Shown: positions 40,096-49,463 of the stretch, one piece after another
How the letters are laid out: every line of letters begins with the position of its first letter
How positions within the stretch are numbered: position 1 is the stretch's first letter
NCBI RefSeq assembly: GCF_024707105.1
Contig: NZ_JANQAJ010000009.1
Coordinates: 434,001 to 498,000 of the forward strand
DNA length: 64,000 nucleotides
From: Devosia ginsengisoli
Lineage (GTDB): Bacteria > Pseudomonadota > Alphaproteobacteria > Rhizobiales > Devosiaceae
Direction: 5' to 3'
Notes under the pieces: model-generated
What the model was told of the DNA's origin: nothing
Databases searched by the model: none
Seen by the model: only the letters and a program-made list of their open reading frames with translations
Made by a program: the position numbers and the translations under genes

Positions 40096-40926
40096 ATGAC
40101 CCAGCACGACACCCCGGCCGCCTTCACCGATGACGATCTCGTCCTCTTCGAGCGCGACGGAACCCCGCCTTTGCCCGCCCCGCAGCATGCCGGCCACCTC
40201 GCCCATGATGGCGCCGATATCTGGTATGTCAGCATCGGCCAGGGCCAGCCGGTCATCCTGCTGCATGGCGGTCTCGGCCATTCCGGCAACTGGAGCCATC
40301 AGGCCGCCGCGCTCGTTGCCGCCGGCTATCGCGCCATCCTGGTCGACAGCCGCGGCCACGGCCGCAGTACGCGCGACGGCAAGCCCTATAGCTATGAGCT
40401 GATGGCGGACGATGTCCTCACCCTCATGGATGCCCTGGCCATCGAGCGCGCCGGTTTTGTCGGCTGGAGCGACGGCGCCTGCATTGCGCTGATCCTGGGC
40501 GCCACCCACCCCGATCGCGTAGCGGGCGTGCTCTATTTTGCCTGCAACATGGATCCCGATGGCGCCCTGCCCTTCGTGCCCACGCCCACCGTCGATCGCT
40601 GCTTTGCGCGGCACAAGCAGGATTATGCCGCGCTCTCCGCCACCCCTGATGATTTCGACGCCTTTGTCGAAGCCGTCGGCCTCATGCAGCGCACACAGCC
40701 GAACTACACGTCAGCGCAGCTTTCCGAAATCGCCGTGCCGGTGACCATAATGCAGGGCGAGGGCGACGAATTCATCAAGCCCGAACACGCCCGCTATCTG
40801 GCCGAGACCATTCCCGGCGCCGAGCGGGTCATCATGCCCGGCGTCACCCATTTTGCCCCGTTGCAGAGACCGGCGCAATTCAACGCCGCCATGCTGGCCG
40901 CCCTGGCCCGGTTCAGCGGGCAGTAG
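40096..40926 (+). CDS. alpha/beta hydrolase
   Basis: This 276-residue cytoplasmic hydrolase has the oxyanion segment VILLHGGLGHSGNW, the nucleophile elbow GFVGWSDGACIAL, an acid Asp in MQGEGDEFI and the catalytic His in PGVTHFAPLQ. It fits the broad epoxide-hydrolase/haloperoxidase/esterase superfamily; the substrate is unknown. ATG 40096 is preferred because GGAG lies 6 nt upstream, while an in-frame ATG at 40084 lacks a site. Confidence 0.88.
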   Translation: MTQHDTPAAFTDDDLVLFERDGTPPLPAPQHAGHLAHDGADIWYVSIGQGQPVILLHGGLGHSGNWSHQAAALVAAGYRAILVDSRGHGRSTRDGKPYSYELMADDVLTLMDALAIERAGFVGWSDGACIALILGATHPDRVAGVLYFACNMDPDGALPFVPTPTVDRCFARHKQDYAALSATPDDFDAFVEAVGLMQRTQPNYTSAQLSEIAVPVTIMQGEGDEFIKPEHARYLAETIPGAERVIMPGVTHFAPLQRPAQFNAAMLAALARFSGQ

Positions 40927-41003
40927 CCCTCATGGTGAGGTGCGAGTTCTTGCGAGCCTCGAACCACCCTCATCCTGAGCCTGTCGAAGGAGGGCGTGGC
41001 ACC
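40927..41003. repeat. interspersed repeat, family A copy 3
   Basis: This contains CCCTCATGGTGAGG, CCTCGAACCACCCTCATCCTGAGC, CTGTCGAAGG and AGGGCGTGGCACC, the parts found in copies at 31334 and 35037. It fills the gap between two convergent genes. Confidence 0.75.
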
Positions 41004-41017
41004 AGGCCTCGCCCTCA

Positions 41018-41905
41018 TCACCCCTTGACGCCCGCCGACAGCATGATCGCCTGCGTCACCCGGCGCTGGAAGATCAGGTAGACGATGGCCACCGGCAGCC
41101 CGGCCACCACGGCCGAGGCCATGAGCTTGCCATAGACGATGCCATAGGCATCCTTCACCTGGGTAATGCCGACGGGCACGGTCATCGTCGCCTCGCCCGT
41201 CGCCGCCAGGAACGGCCACAGGAACGCGTTCCAGGCGCCGATAAAGGTGATGATGCCCAAGGCGGCCGTCACGCCCCAGTTCATCGGCAGGTAGATACGG
41301 AACAGGATCTTGAAATGGCCGGCGCTGTCCATCTGCGCCGCCTCGCGGAACTCCTTGGGCACGGAGTCGAAGAACTGCTTGTAGACGATGATCACCACCG
41401 GCACGATGAGCTGCGGCAGGATGATGCCGGCCCAGGTATTGAGCAGCTTGAACTGTGCCATCAGCACGAAATGGTTCACGATCAGCGCCTGCATCGGCAC
41501 CATGAAACAAGCCAGGATCAGCACATAGATCAGCCGCCGCCCGGGGAAATCGAGCTGGCTCAGCGCATAGGCGCAGCCGGCCGAGCTGACGATCACCAGC
41601 ACCGTGATAATCAGCGATGTCACCATGGAATTCACGTACCAGATGGCGATATTGGTGTTGTTCCAGATATGGATATAGCTGTCGAACACGAACCGGCCGG
41701 GCCACAGCGAATTGCTGCCCGAAATCACCTCGCCATCGGGTTTGACCGAGGTGATGATCGCCCAGTAGATCGGGAAGAACGAGGCCAGCGCCACGAGCAG
41801 CGTGATGGCGGTCAGCACAATGCCGACCAGGTCGAGCGGCCGGTCGCGCCGGCTGCGTTCGGCGACAACGGCAGCCTGGCTGCCGGAAAGGGCTTCAGCG
41901 CTCAT
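41018..41905 (-). CDS. carbohydrate ABC transporter permease (MalG type)
   Basis: This 295-residue inner-membrane permease has six helices. The EAA motif is EFREAAQMDSAGHFKILFRIYLPMNWG, and the C-terminus (RRVTQAIMLSAGVKG) is typical of the MalG/LacG group. It forms the channel with the MalF-type partner encoded just upstream; their coding regions overlap by ATGA. It is the last gene of the GH2/ABC operon. The likely cargo is an oligosaccharide or glycoside for the GH2 enzyme. Confidence 0.93.
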   Translation of the reverse strand: MSAEALSGSQAAVVAERSRRDRPLDLVGIVLTAITLLVALASFFPIYWAIITSVKPDGEVISGSNSLWPGRFVFDSYIHIWNNTNIAIWYVNSMVTSLIITVLVIVSSAGCAYALSQLDFPGRRLIYVLILACFMVPMQALIVNHFVLMAQFKLLNTWAGIILPQLIVPVVIIVYKQFFDSVPKEFREAAQMDSAGHFKILFRIYLPMNWGVTAALGIITFIGAWNAFLWPFLAATGEATMTVPVGITQVKDAYGIVYGKLMASAVVAGLPVAIVYLIFQRRVTQAIMLSAGVKG

Positions 41906-42783
41906 TTTTCACCTCGCGCGCGCAGCAATTGATATTGCAGCACCGACAGCACGATGATCATGCCGAACAGCAGCACGGCTGCGGTGGCGGCCTCGCCGCC
42001 CTTGTTCTGCTGGAAGGCCAGCTTGTAGATATACTGCACCAGGGTGATCGTCGCATCCTGCCGCCCGCCGATCGAGAACAGGTAGACCTGGTCGAAAATC
42101 TTGAGCTGGGCGATGAGCTGGATGGTCAGCACCAATACGGTCACCGGCCAGACCAGCGGCCAGGTGATACGGTAAAATTGCCGCCAGCGGCCGGCGCTGT
42201 CGAGCTGCGCCGCCTCGTAGATTTCAGGCGAAATGTTGCGCAGGCCCGCGATGAACAGCAGGATATTGAAGCCCATCGTCCACCAGACCGTGACGAAGGC
42301 CACCGTGGGCATGAACAGGGGAATGGTGCGCGTCAGCGATTTGGGCTCACCGCCATTGAACAAGGCCACCACGCCCTGCGCCAGCCCGTATTGCACATCG
42401 ATGATCCAGTTCCAGGTGAGGAACACCACCGAAACCGGCAGGATATAGGGCAGGAAGAAACAGGCCAGCACCAGGCCCTGCAGCCAGCCATTGAGCCGGT
42501 TCACCGCCAGCGCGATGGCCAGCGAGATCAGCGTATTGGGAATGACGGTGAGGACCACGAACCAGGCGGTGTTCCAGAAGGCCGAATGGAACAGCTTCTG
42601 GCTGAGGATTTTCACATAATTGTCCCAGCCGACCCAGTCGCCCACCCCGATCAGCGGCGCCTTGGTGAAGCTGAGCAGCACCATCTGGATGGTCGGCCAC
42701 ACGAAGAGGGCCCCATAGATCAGGATGAAGGGCCCGACCAGGATCAGCGCCGTCAGATATTCCTGTTTCCTGTCCCGCAGCAT
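41902..42783 (-). CDS. carbohydrate ABC transporter permease (MalF type)
   Basis: This 293-residue permease has six helices. The EAA motif is EIYEAAQLDSAGRWRQFYRITWPLVWPV. ATG 42783 is preferred over ATG 42789, because GGGAGG ends only 1 nt before the latter but 7 nt before the former. It pairs with the MalG-type protein encoded downstream. A strong hairpin (42809-42834) separates it from the binding-protein gene upstream, a common way to lower permease relative to binding-protein output. Confidence 0.92.
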   Translation of the reverse strand: MLRDRKQEYLTALILVGPFILIYGALFVWPTIQMVLLSFTKAPLIGVGDWVGWDNYVKILSQKLFHSAFWNTAWFVVLTVIPNTLISLAIALAVNRLNGWLQGLVLACFFLPYILPVSVVFLTWNWIIDVQYGLAQGVVALFNGGEPKSLTRTIPLFMPTVAFVTVWWTMGFNILLFIAGLRNISPEIYEAAQLDSAGRWRQFYRITWPLVWPVTVLVLTIQLIAQLKIFDQVYLFSIGGRQDATITLVQYIYKLAFQQNKGGEAATAAVLLFGMIIVLSVLQYQLLRARGEK

Positions 42784-42808
42784 AGCCATACCTCCCGGGT
42801 CATGGGAT

Positions 42809-42834
42809 GGCCGGCACCCGCGCGGGCGCCGGCC
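42809..42834 (-). promoter_or_regulatory. stem-loop between binding-protein and permease genes
   Basis: GGCCGGC-gCCCG/CGGGt-GCCGGCC forms a very stable hairpin downstream of the binding-protein stop and upstream of the permease ribosome binding site. No T tract follows, so mRNA stabilisation or partial attenuation is likelier than full termination. Confidence 0.55.
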
Positions 42835-42842
42835 ACCGGATT

Positions 42843-44120
42843 CTACAACTGGCCGTTGAGGTCGTCACGCATCTGCGCGGCGGCGTCGGCCGGCTCGATC
42901 TCGCCGGTGGTGGCGGGATTGATGTAGTTGCTCCAGGCATCGCCCAGCGGCGCGGCAGGGCCGGCCAGGATGGTGCGCGGATCGAACACGGCGGTATCGG
43001 CAAAGCCGGCATAGTCCGATTGCGGCTTCAGCGCCTTGAATTCCGCGCTCTCGCGCACCGCATTATAGGCCGGGATATGGCCGGCACCGGCCCAGTCCAG
43101 GCTGTGCTGGTCCATCCAGGCGATGACCTGCATCACCGCGGCGCGCTTCTCCGCATCGGCTTCCTTGCCCGAATTGGCGGGAATGACGAAAGCATGCGAG
43201 ATCCGACCATGCGGCCTTGGTCTCGAAGAGAACAGGCAGTTCCACCGCCCCCCATTCGAACAGCTCGCCCTTGGCATGCAGATCGACGAAGGTCGGCACT
43301 TCCCAATTGCCCATGATGAAGAACGGGCTCTGGCCCGAGCTGAACAGCGCCAGGGCCGCCGGGCTTTCCACCTGCACCGGCGTATAGCCGCTATCCACCC
43401 AGCCTTTGACGACCTCGATGGCATTGGTCAGCTTGGTCAGATCCTCGTCGGTGGGGAAGAACCCGCCGGCATCGGCATCGAACATGGTCCCGCCCTGCTG
43501 GCCGAACAGGCTGTAGATCGTGCGGTAGCGGTCGCCCGTCGGCGTCGAGATGCCGTATTTGCCGTCGCCGGTGAACTGGGCGAGGATCGCGTTGAAGTTG
43601 TCGAGCCCGTCGAGACCAACGTCGGCAGACCATCGTCGCCGAGCAGTCCGGCTTCGGCGAGCATGTCCTTGTTGTAATAGAGGATCAGCCCATGCTGGTC
43701 GAACGGCACGGCATAGCGGGTGCCGTCGACCTTGCCGGCATCCGAGGCGGCCGTGGTGAAGTCGGCGTCGGAAATGCCGGCGCCCGCCATGTCCTCGTCG
43801 GTGATTTCGCTCAGCGTGCCGCTATCGACGGCCAGCGGAATGCGGCTGAGGTGGTAGGTGGCGATATCGGGGCCTTCGCCAATGGCCGACGAAGTCTGCA
43901 ACTTGGTGTAGAAGGGCGTGCCCCATTCGAGCGTCGTGCCCTCGATGGTGATTTCGCCCTGATGCTCGGCGTTGAACGCATCGATCAGCGCCTTCATGCG
44001 CACGCCATCACCACCGGCAAGGAAGTCCCACCACACCACGGTCTGCTGTGCGAAGGCGCCGGATGCGAGCGCAAGGAATGCGGTCGAAGCCAAAGCAAGG
44101 CGACGTAGATTTTTCGTCAT
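42843..44120 (-). pseudogene. sugar ABC transporter substrate-binding protein, two frameshifts
   Basis: The gene starts at ATG 44120 behind GGAGGAAAGA and encodes a signal peptide (MTKNLRRLALASTAFLALASGAFA), then a family 1 binding protein (VVWWDFLAGGDGVRMKALIDAFN...). The frame is lost at about 43620-43635, after LGDDGLP, and continues in another frame as LDGLDNFNAILAQF. It is lost again at about 43203-43210, after ETKAAWSD, and returns to the first frame as SHAFVIPANSGKEAD. The shifts fit one lost base and one gained base, so the total length stays a multiple of three (about 425 residues if repaired). Neither site is a long homopolymer. The transporter's other parts look intact. Confidence 0.85.
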
Positions 44121-44209
44121 TCTTTCCTCCCAAAAGGTTGCTGCTCTATGCTTGGATCTGCGGTTGGTGCGTCGCATTGAGCCTGTAGCCCGCACCCCGG
44201 AACGCGTTG

Positions 44210-45292
44210 TCAGTTGGAGTGATAGGCGGCGCCTTCGGCGTCGAAGAGATGCGTTTCGCTGCGGTCGGCCGCGAGGCTGACGGCCACGCCGGGCTCCAGC
44301 ATGCTCTTGCCGCCGTCCTCGGCCACGACAAGCGCTCCATCCGCCAGCCGCACATGCAGCAGCGTCCGGTCGCCCAGCCGCTCCACGAGCTCGACCGTGC
44401 CATCAAGGCTTCCGCCATCGGCAACCACCTTGAGCGCATCGGGCCGCACGCCCAGCGTCAGCCCCTCGCGCGATGGCAGGGTCGAGATCGCGATATCGGT
44501 CGGCACCACGCCACCGCCGGCATGGATCAGCGCCTTGCCTTCGGCCTCGCTCACCTCGGCCACATCAAGGAAATTCATCGAGGGCGAGCCCACAAAGGCG
44601 GCGACAAACCGGCTGGCCGGCCGCGAATAGACCTCCATCGGCGTGCCGATCTGCTCGATGCGGCGGTTGTTCATCACCACGATGCGGCTAGCCAGCGTCA
44701 TGGCCTCGGTCTGGTCATGCGTCACGAAGATCATCGTCGTGCCGATGCGCTGGTGCAGTTGCGCCAGTTCCACCCGCGTGCGCACCCGCAATCCGGCATC
44801 GAGATTGCTCAGCGGCTCGTCGAGCAGGAAGGCCTTGGGCTCGCGCACGATGGCCCGCCCAATGGCGACGCGCTGGCGCTGGCCGCCCGAAAGCTGGCTC
44901 GGCCGCCGGTCGAGCAGCGCGCCGATTTCCAGCATCCGCGCCGCATCGTCCACCCGGCGGGCGATCTCCGCCTTGTCGGTGCCCACATTCTGCAGGCCGA
45001 AGCTCATATTCTCACGCACCGTCATATGCGGATAGAGCGCGTAATTCTGGAACACCATGGCGACGCCGCGCTGGTTGGGCGGCAACTGATCGACCCTGGT
45101 ATCCCCGATATGGATCTGCCCGGCATTGACCTCTTCAAGGCCCGCAATCATGCGCAGCAAGGTGGATTTTCCGCAGCCCGACGGCCCGAGGAACACGATG
45201 AACTCGCCCGAGCGGATATGCATCGACACGCTGTCGAGCACCTGCACCGTGCCGTAGGACTTACTGACCTCGTTCAGAACTATATCGGCCAT
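44210..45292 (-). CDS. sugar ABC transporter ATPase (UgpC/MsmK/MalK family)
   Basis: This 360-residue protein has an ABC domain with Walker A GPSGCGKST, Q-loop VFQNYALYPHMTV, signature [14 protein letters not shown], Walker [13 protein letters not shown] and switch FVTHDQTEA. A C-terminal MalK-type OB/TOBE regulatory domain follows (GVRPDALKV...LLHVRL). It energises uptake with the two permeases encoded downstream. ATG 45292 is chosen over TTG 45295; GGAGGAAT precedes it. It follows the GH2 gene after 224 nt that hold a repeat element. Confidence 0.95.
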   Translation of the reverse strand: MADIVLNEVSKSYGTVQVLDSVSMHIRSGEFIVFLGPSGCGKSTLLRMIAGLEEVNAGQIHIGDTRVDQLPPNQRGVAMVFQNYALYPHMTVRENMSFGLQNVGTDKAEIARRVDDAARMLEIGALLDRRPSQLSGGQRQRVAIGRAIVREPKAFLLDEPLSNLDAGLRVRTRVELAQLHQRIGTTMIFVTHDQTEAMTLASRIVVMNNRRIEQIGTPMEVYSRPASRFVAAFVGSPSMNFLDVAEVSEAEGKALIHAGGGVVPTDIAISTLPSREGLTLGVRPDALKVVADGGSLDGTVELVERLGDRTLLHVRLADGALVVAEDGGKSMLEPGVAVSLAADRSETHLFDAEGAAYHSN

Positions 45293-45350
45293 CAATTCCT
45301 CCTCGTTTTTGGCTGATGCGGCTTTGCCGTCTTTCCAGCGCTTTAGGCTC

Positions 45351-45503
45351 TTCTCCCCTCGCCCCTTGTGGGAGAGGGTGGTTTTCCGCGTTCAGCGGAA
45401 AACCGGGTGAGGGGCTGCGCCCTCCCATGCTTGGGTGCCGGAACCTGGTCCCGATCCCCCTCATCCGCCCTTCGGGCACCTTCTCCCACGAGGGGAGAAG
45501 GGG
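45351..45503. repeat. RIME-like mosaic palindromic element
   Basis: Outer arms TTCTCCCCTCG (45351) and CGAGGGGAGAAGG (about 45489-45501) flank an inner perfect hairpin GGTTTTCCGC-GTTCA-GCGGAAAACC (45380-45404) and a GCCC-TTCG-GGGC-like hairpin near 45467. The two-palindrome layout resembles the Rhizobium intergenic mosaic elements known from rhizobia. It sits inside the operon between the GH2 and ATPase genes. Confidence 0.75.
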
Positions 45504-45516
45504 AAACGCCCAACGG

Positions 45517-48294
45517 TCAGTACTTCCCTTCGTCCCGCTGCAGCTCCTTCGTCGCCACCACCAGCGCATCGAACAATGCCGCCGCTACCGGATCGGCGCC
45601 CGGCGCCTCGCTTGTCAGCCGGAAAGTGGTTGCGACCACCCCGCCACGACCCACGCGTTTCTCCCCGATGATCGCTGCGGGCTTGTGCACCCAGCCCACC
45701 ACCATGCCGGCATGGACATTGTTGCCGAATTCCCAGGGCCGGAAGCCGGTCAGCAGGTGATGCGGCACCACGCCCGAAAAGCTGAGATCGAAGATCGGGC
45801 CGCCCGGAATATTGGCGAAGGGCCCGTCGCGCCGTATCCAGGAGAAGCCGGCGATCCAGTCGCCGCGCCAGATCGTGCCGTCGCGTTCCACCAGGCTGAT
45901 GCCCGGCAGATGCTGGTCGAGGCTGGGGCGGAAGGTCTTGCCATCGGCGACGATGCTGCGATGCGGCAGCTCGCCGTCGGGCATGTCGGTACGCAGGTTG
46001 CGGTTGGTCTCGACCGAACCGTCAGCCAGGATCAGGAAGCGTCCACCCGCCTTCATCACCTCGACATCGGCACCGTCAACGGCATGGCACAGCACGATAT
46101 CGGCTTCGCCTGCCGGCACCACGCGATAGCCCAACCCCGTCGCATAGGTGGCCAGCCCGGCATCGGCCGCGGCAATCGTCGGCAGCGCCGAGGTATCGCG
46201 CCTGGTATAGAGGGCGATGTCGCAGCTATTGCGCGCCACGACATCGCCGCCAGCCTCGAGCACAAAATCAAGACGTGCCATGCGGCTCGCGCCGCTGGCC
46301 GGGAGGTCGATCTTGAGCTTTTGCGGGCTGGTAGCGGAAACGGGGCCGGTCGCCGCAATAGCGAGCGAACCGGACGCATCACCCGACCAGCGCAAGGTGG
46401 CGCCATCGGGGAGCGCCTTGCCGCCCGTCGCGATTGTCACGTCGATAGCAAGCGTTTCGCCGGCATAGCCCGCATAGCGTTCGGGCCGCGGCACGATCAC
46501 CGTATCGGTATTGATCTGGGCAAAGACGTCATGGAACACGCGCGGATTGCGCTCCATGTCCATCAACCCATTGGCCTCCCAATGCACATCGGTCAGTTCG
46601 GTGATGACATAGCCCATGATCGAGGGATGCAGCCGCATCTGCTCGATCTGGTAGCGCAGGTTCATGAACTGGTACCACTGCACATTCTCGATGAAGGCAT
46701 CGAACGAGCCGAAGGTACGGGCCAGGTCCAGCGCGCCGAAACGCTCCTCGACGCCATGCGGCAATGCCGCCCCATCGCCCCAGGGCGAGCCAGTCTCGAA
46801 CCAGTCGGGCTCGCTGCCGTCTTCGCGACGGAGCTTGCTCGGATCGGGCAGGCCCCATACGCCGAATTCGGAAACAATCAGCGGCTCATCGCCACGCCGC
46901 TCGGCATCGCCCAGCGTCGAATAGGTCCAGTCGGCGCCGGCGGCGAACTGGGCCGTGATATCGTCCCATTCCTGGCGGCGCTCCGGCACCGAGCGGTAAT
47001 AGTGATAGTCGTTGATATCGGACTTGACGTGGAAATTAGGGAAACAGGCCGAATTGTCGACCACCAGCCGGGTCGGGTCCTCGGCTTTCAGCCAGTCATA
47101 GCTGTCCTTGAGCCATTGCCGGTGCTCGGCATTTTCCACCAGCCGCGTGCCCCAATCCTCGTTGATCAGCGTCCAGGCGATGATCGAAGGATGGTTGCGG
47201 TCGCGCTTGAGAATGCCTTCCATCGTCTCGCGCATCCGCCGGGCGGAATCGGTCGTGAAATTGGCGACATTGGGCACTTCGGTCCAGACCAAGAGGCCCA
47301 GCCGGTCGGCCACTTCGTAATAGCGCGGGTCCGGCACCTTGATATGGCAGCGCAGCAGGTTGAGCCCGAGATGCTTGGCCTTGCGCGCCTGGTCTTCGAG
47401 GAATTCGAGCGATGGCGGCGTATAGATGCCGTCGGGGTAATAATCCTGGTCCAGCGCGCCGCGCATATAGAGCGGTTTTCCGTTCAGCAGGATTTGTCCG
47501 TCGCGCGCTTCCACCGTGCGGAAGCCGAATGTCGTGGTCACCGTGTCGGTGCCGAGGTCCACGACCAGCGAATAGAGATTGGGTTCGTCGGTGGACCAGA
47601 GAAGCGCTCCGGCCACGGCAAGGCTCGCCGAAACCTGGCTGGCAGCCGTCACACTGGTTTCGGCCACGACATCACCATTGGCGTCGAGCACCGAAAGCTG
47701 CGCCACCATGCCGGCCGCGGGCGCCGAAAAGCCCAGCGCAACCGCAACCTTGCCATCCATGTCAGCCGTCACCACGACATCGTCGACATGGCGCGGATCG
47801 CGGGCTTCCAGCGAAACCGACTGCCACAGCCCGCCAATGCGGCCATACCAACTGATCTTGCCATGCGGCACTTCGCCGAACGGATAGTCGGGATAGACCC
47901 TGCGATCCGCCGAAGGCATGGTCACGCGGACTTCCACCTCGTTCTGCGCCTTGAGCGCTTCTGCCGGCAGCACGATGTCGAAGGGCAGGAAGGCGCCTTC
48001 ATGACTGCCCACCACCTGCCCGTTCAGCAGCACTTCGCAGAAATAGCTGACGGCGCCGAAATGCAGCACCAGTTCCTGGGCGGCCCAGCCGTCCGGCAGG
48101 GTGAAGCTGCGCTTGTAGACCGCGCGCCCGCTCGTATCGACGAGGTCAGAGAATTCGGCTTGCCACGGGCCGGGCACATGCGCCTCACGCCAGGGGCCAT
48201 CCTCGTGCCGGAACTGCCAGACCCCATCCAGCGACAGACGCCGACGTGTGCCCGTTTCCGTATCCGCCGCCTGCGCGAGACCAGTCCGCTCCAT
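45517..48294 (-). CDS. glycoside hydrolase family 2 (beta-galactosidase/beta-glucuronidase type)
   Basis: This 925-residue enzyme has the GH2 order: sugar-binding jelly-roll (SLDGVWQFRHEDGPW...), Ig-like domain, and a TIM barrel. The acid/base Glu is in AWTLINEDWG (about residue 379) and the nucleophile Glu in LIVSEFGVWG (about 476). The C-terminal 250 residues are an extra beta-rich region. No signal peptide is seen, so it acts in the cytosol on glycosides imported by the transporter encoded downstream. ATG 48294 has GAGGGTGG just upstream. It is divergent from a LacI regulator. The linkage it cleaves is not determined. Confidence 0.9.
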   Translation of the reverse strand: MERTGLAQAADTETGTRRRLSLDGVWQFRHEDGPWREAHVPGPWQAEFSDLVDTSGRAVYKRSFTLPDGWAAQELVLHFGAVSYFCEVLLNGQVVGSHEGAFLPFDIVLPAEALKAQNEVEVRVTMPSADRRVYPDYPFGEVPHGKISWYGRIGGLWQSVSLEARDPRHVDDVVVTADMDGKVAVALGFSAPAAGMVAQLSVLDANGDVVAETSVTAASQVSASLAVAGALLWSTDEPNLYSLVVDLGTDTVTTTFGFRTVEARDGQILLNGKPLYMRGALDQDYYPDGIYTPPSLEFLEDQARKAKHLGLNLLRCHIKVPDPRYYEVADRLGLLVWTEVPNVANFTTDSARRMRETMEGILKRDRNHPSIIAWTLINEDWGTRLVENAEHRQWLKDSYDWLKAEDPTRLVVDNSACFPNFHVKSDINDYHYYRSVPERRQEWDDITAQFAAGADWTYSTLGDAERRGDEPLIVSEFGVWGLPDPSKLRREDGSEPDWFETGSPWGDGAALPHGVEERFGALDLARTFGSFDAFIENVQWYQFMNLRYQIEQMRLHPSIMGYVITELTDVHWEANGLMDMERNPRVFHDVFAQINTDTVIVPRPERYAGYAGETLAIDVTIATGGKALPDGATLRWSGDASGSLAIAATGPVSATSPQKLKIDLPASGASRMARLDFVLEAGGDVVARNSCDIALYTRRDTSALPTIAAADAGLATYATGLGYRVVPAGEADIVLCHAVDGADVEVMKAGGRFLILADGSVETNRNLRTDMPDGELPHRSIVADGKTFRPSLDQHLPGISLVERDGTIWRGDWIAGFSWIRRDGPFANIPGGPIFDLSFSGVVPHHLLTGFRPWEFGNNVHAGMVVGWVHKPAAIIGEKRVGRGGVVATTFRLTSEAPGADPVAAALFDALVVATKELQRDEGKY

Positions 48295-48383
48295 TTCCAC
48301 CCTCAACCAATATTAGTTATATATTTATCACCATAGGACCATAGTGATCTGGTTGACAAGAGGGGTTCTTGCGTGGCGCTCGA

Positions 48384-48418
48384 TGCTAACAGTCTGCTAA
48401 CATTTGGGGACGATTAGC
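48384..48418. promoter_or_regulatory. candidate LacI-family operator cluster
   Basis: TGCTAAC (48384-48390) and TGCTAAC (48395-48401) are direct repeats 11 bp apart, followed by an inverted half site TTAGC (48414-48418). They lie just upstream of the LacI gene start and within the GH2 divergent region. The same TGCTAA half site forms a perfect inverted repeat at 50566-50604, upstream of a paralogous regulator. Confidence 0.5.
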
Positions 48419-48419
48419 G

Positions 48420-49463
48420 GTGGAGCGTGAACGGGTGGAAAAGCGAGCGACGATGGTGGACGTGGCCGAGTTGGCCGGCGTGTCACAGGCGACCGTTTCA
48501 CTGGTTCTCAACGGCGTTCCCAATGCCCGTGTGTCCAAGGCCACCCGGCGCCGCGTCATCGAGGCGGCCGAAACCCTGTCCTATCGGCGCGGCAAGGCCC
48601 ACCCGGTGCCCGAGGGCCGCAAGCGCGTCATCGGCCTCATGCTCGACGAAGTCTCCACCACCCCCTTCGCCACGCCCTTCATCGAAGGCGCCCGCGACGA
48701 AGCCGCTTTGCAGGACGTGACGGTCGCAACCTTCTGCACGCGCTCCGACCCGGCGCTGGAGCAGGCAGCCATCGATCTGCTGGTCTCGCAGAAGACCATC
48801 GGCATCATCTACGCCTCGCTCATCACCAGGCAAGTCACTGTTCCCGAAGCCTTTTCCGAGTTACCGCTGGTGCTGCTCAATTGCTATGAGCGCAAGCTGC
48901 GCTACCCCTCGGTGGTGCCCGGCGACCTGGTCGGCGGCTATACGGCAACACGGGCGCTGCTGCGCGCCGGCCACCGCCGCATCGCCCACATGACCGGCGA
49001 AATCATCGTCGAAGCGGCCGTCGATCGCGAAAAGGGCTTTCGCCAGGCCATGGCAGAATTCAATGCGCCGGTCGATGAATCCCTGGTGATCCAGGCCGGC
49101 TGGACCATCCGCGGCGGCCGCGAGACGGCGCTGGCGCTGATGTCGCTGCCCGAGCCCCCCACCGCCATTTTCTGCTTCAACGACCGCATGGCCATGGGCT
49201 GCTACGACGCCGCCCGCATGCTGGGCCTCTCCGTTCCCGAGGATATTTCCATCATCGGTTTCGACGACGAAGACCTGGCGGCCAATATGGAGCCGCCGCT
49301 CTCCACCATGGTGCTGCCGCATGACGAAATGGCCCGCTGGGCCGTGGCCGAACTGCTCGACAGCTACAATGATGCCGACCAGGACGAACGGCTGCAGAAG
49401 GTCAAGATCGAGTGTGAACTGATCGAGCGCAGCTCGATCGCCCCGCTCACCCCCGACACCTAA
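48420..49463 (+). CDS. LacI-family transcriptional regulator
   Basis: This 347-residue protein has a LacI helix-turn-helix at residues 10-35 (TMVDVAELAGVSQATVSLVLNG), a hinge, and a periplasmic-binding-like effector domain (RVIGLMLDEVST...IIGFDDEDLAANMEPPLSTM). The start is GTG 48420. It is divergent from the GH2 gene and probably represses the GH2/ABC operon and itself, with a sugar as inducer. It closely resembles the next regulator in its core (shared LLNCY and YPxVVP segments), so the two are likely paralogues. Confidence 0.93.
   Translation: MERERVEKRATMVDVAELAGVSQATVSLVLNGVPNARVSKATRRRVIEAAETLSYRRGKAHPVPEGRKRVIGLMLDEVSTTPFATPFIEGARDEAALQDVTVATFCTRSDPALEQAAIDLLVSQKTIGIIYASLITRQVTVPEAFSELPLVLLNCYERKLRYPSVVPGDLVGGYTATRALLRAGHRRIAHMTGEIIVEAAVDREKGFRQAMAEFNAPVDESLVIQAGWTIRGGRETALALMSLPEPPTAIFCFNDRMAMGCYDAARMLGLSVPEDISIIGFDDEDLAANMEPPLSTMVLPHDEMARWAVAELLDSYNDADQDERLQKVKIECELIERSSIAPLTPDT

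Noticed and set aside
45316..48336. A 1006-codon open frame on the plus strand
   Set aside because: It is antisense to the GH2 gene, which has conserved catalytic motifs. The plus-strand translation has no recognisable domain and is an effect of high-GC codon bias.
48353..48381. TTGACA at 48353 as -35 of the LacI gene
   Set aside because: No acceptable -10 hexamer lies 16-18 nt downstream.
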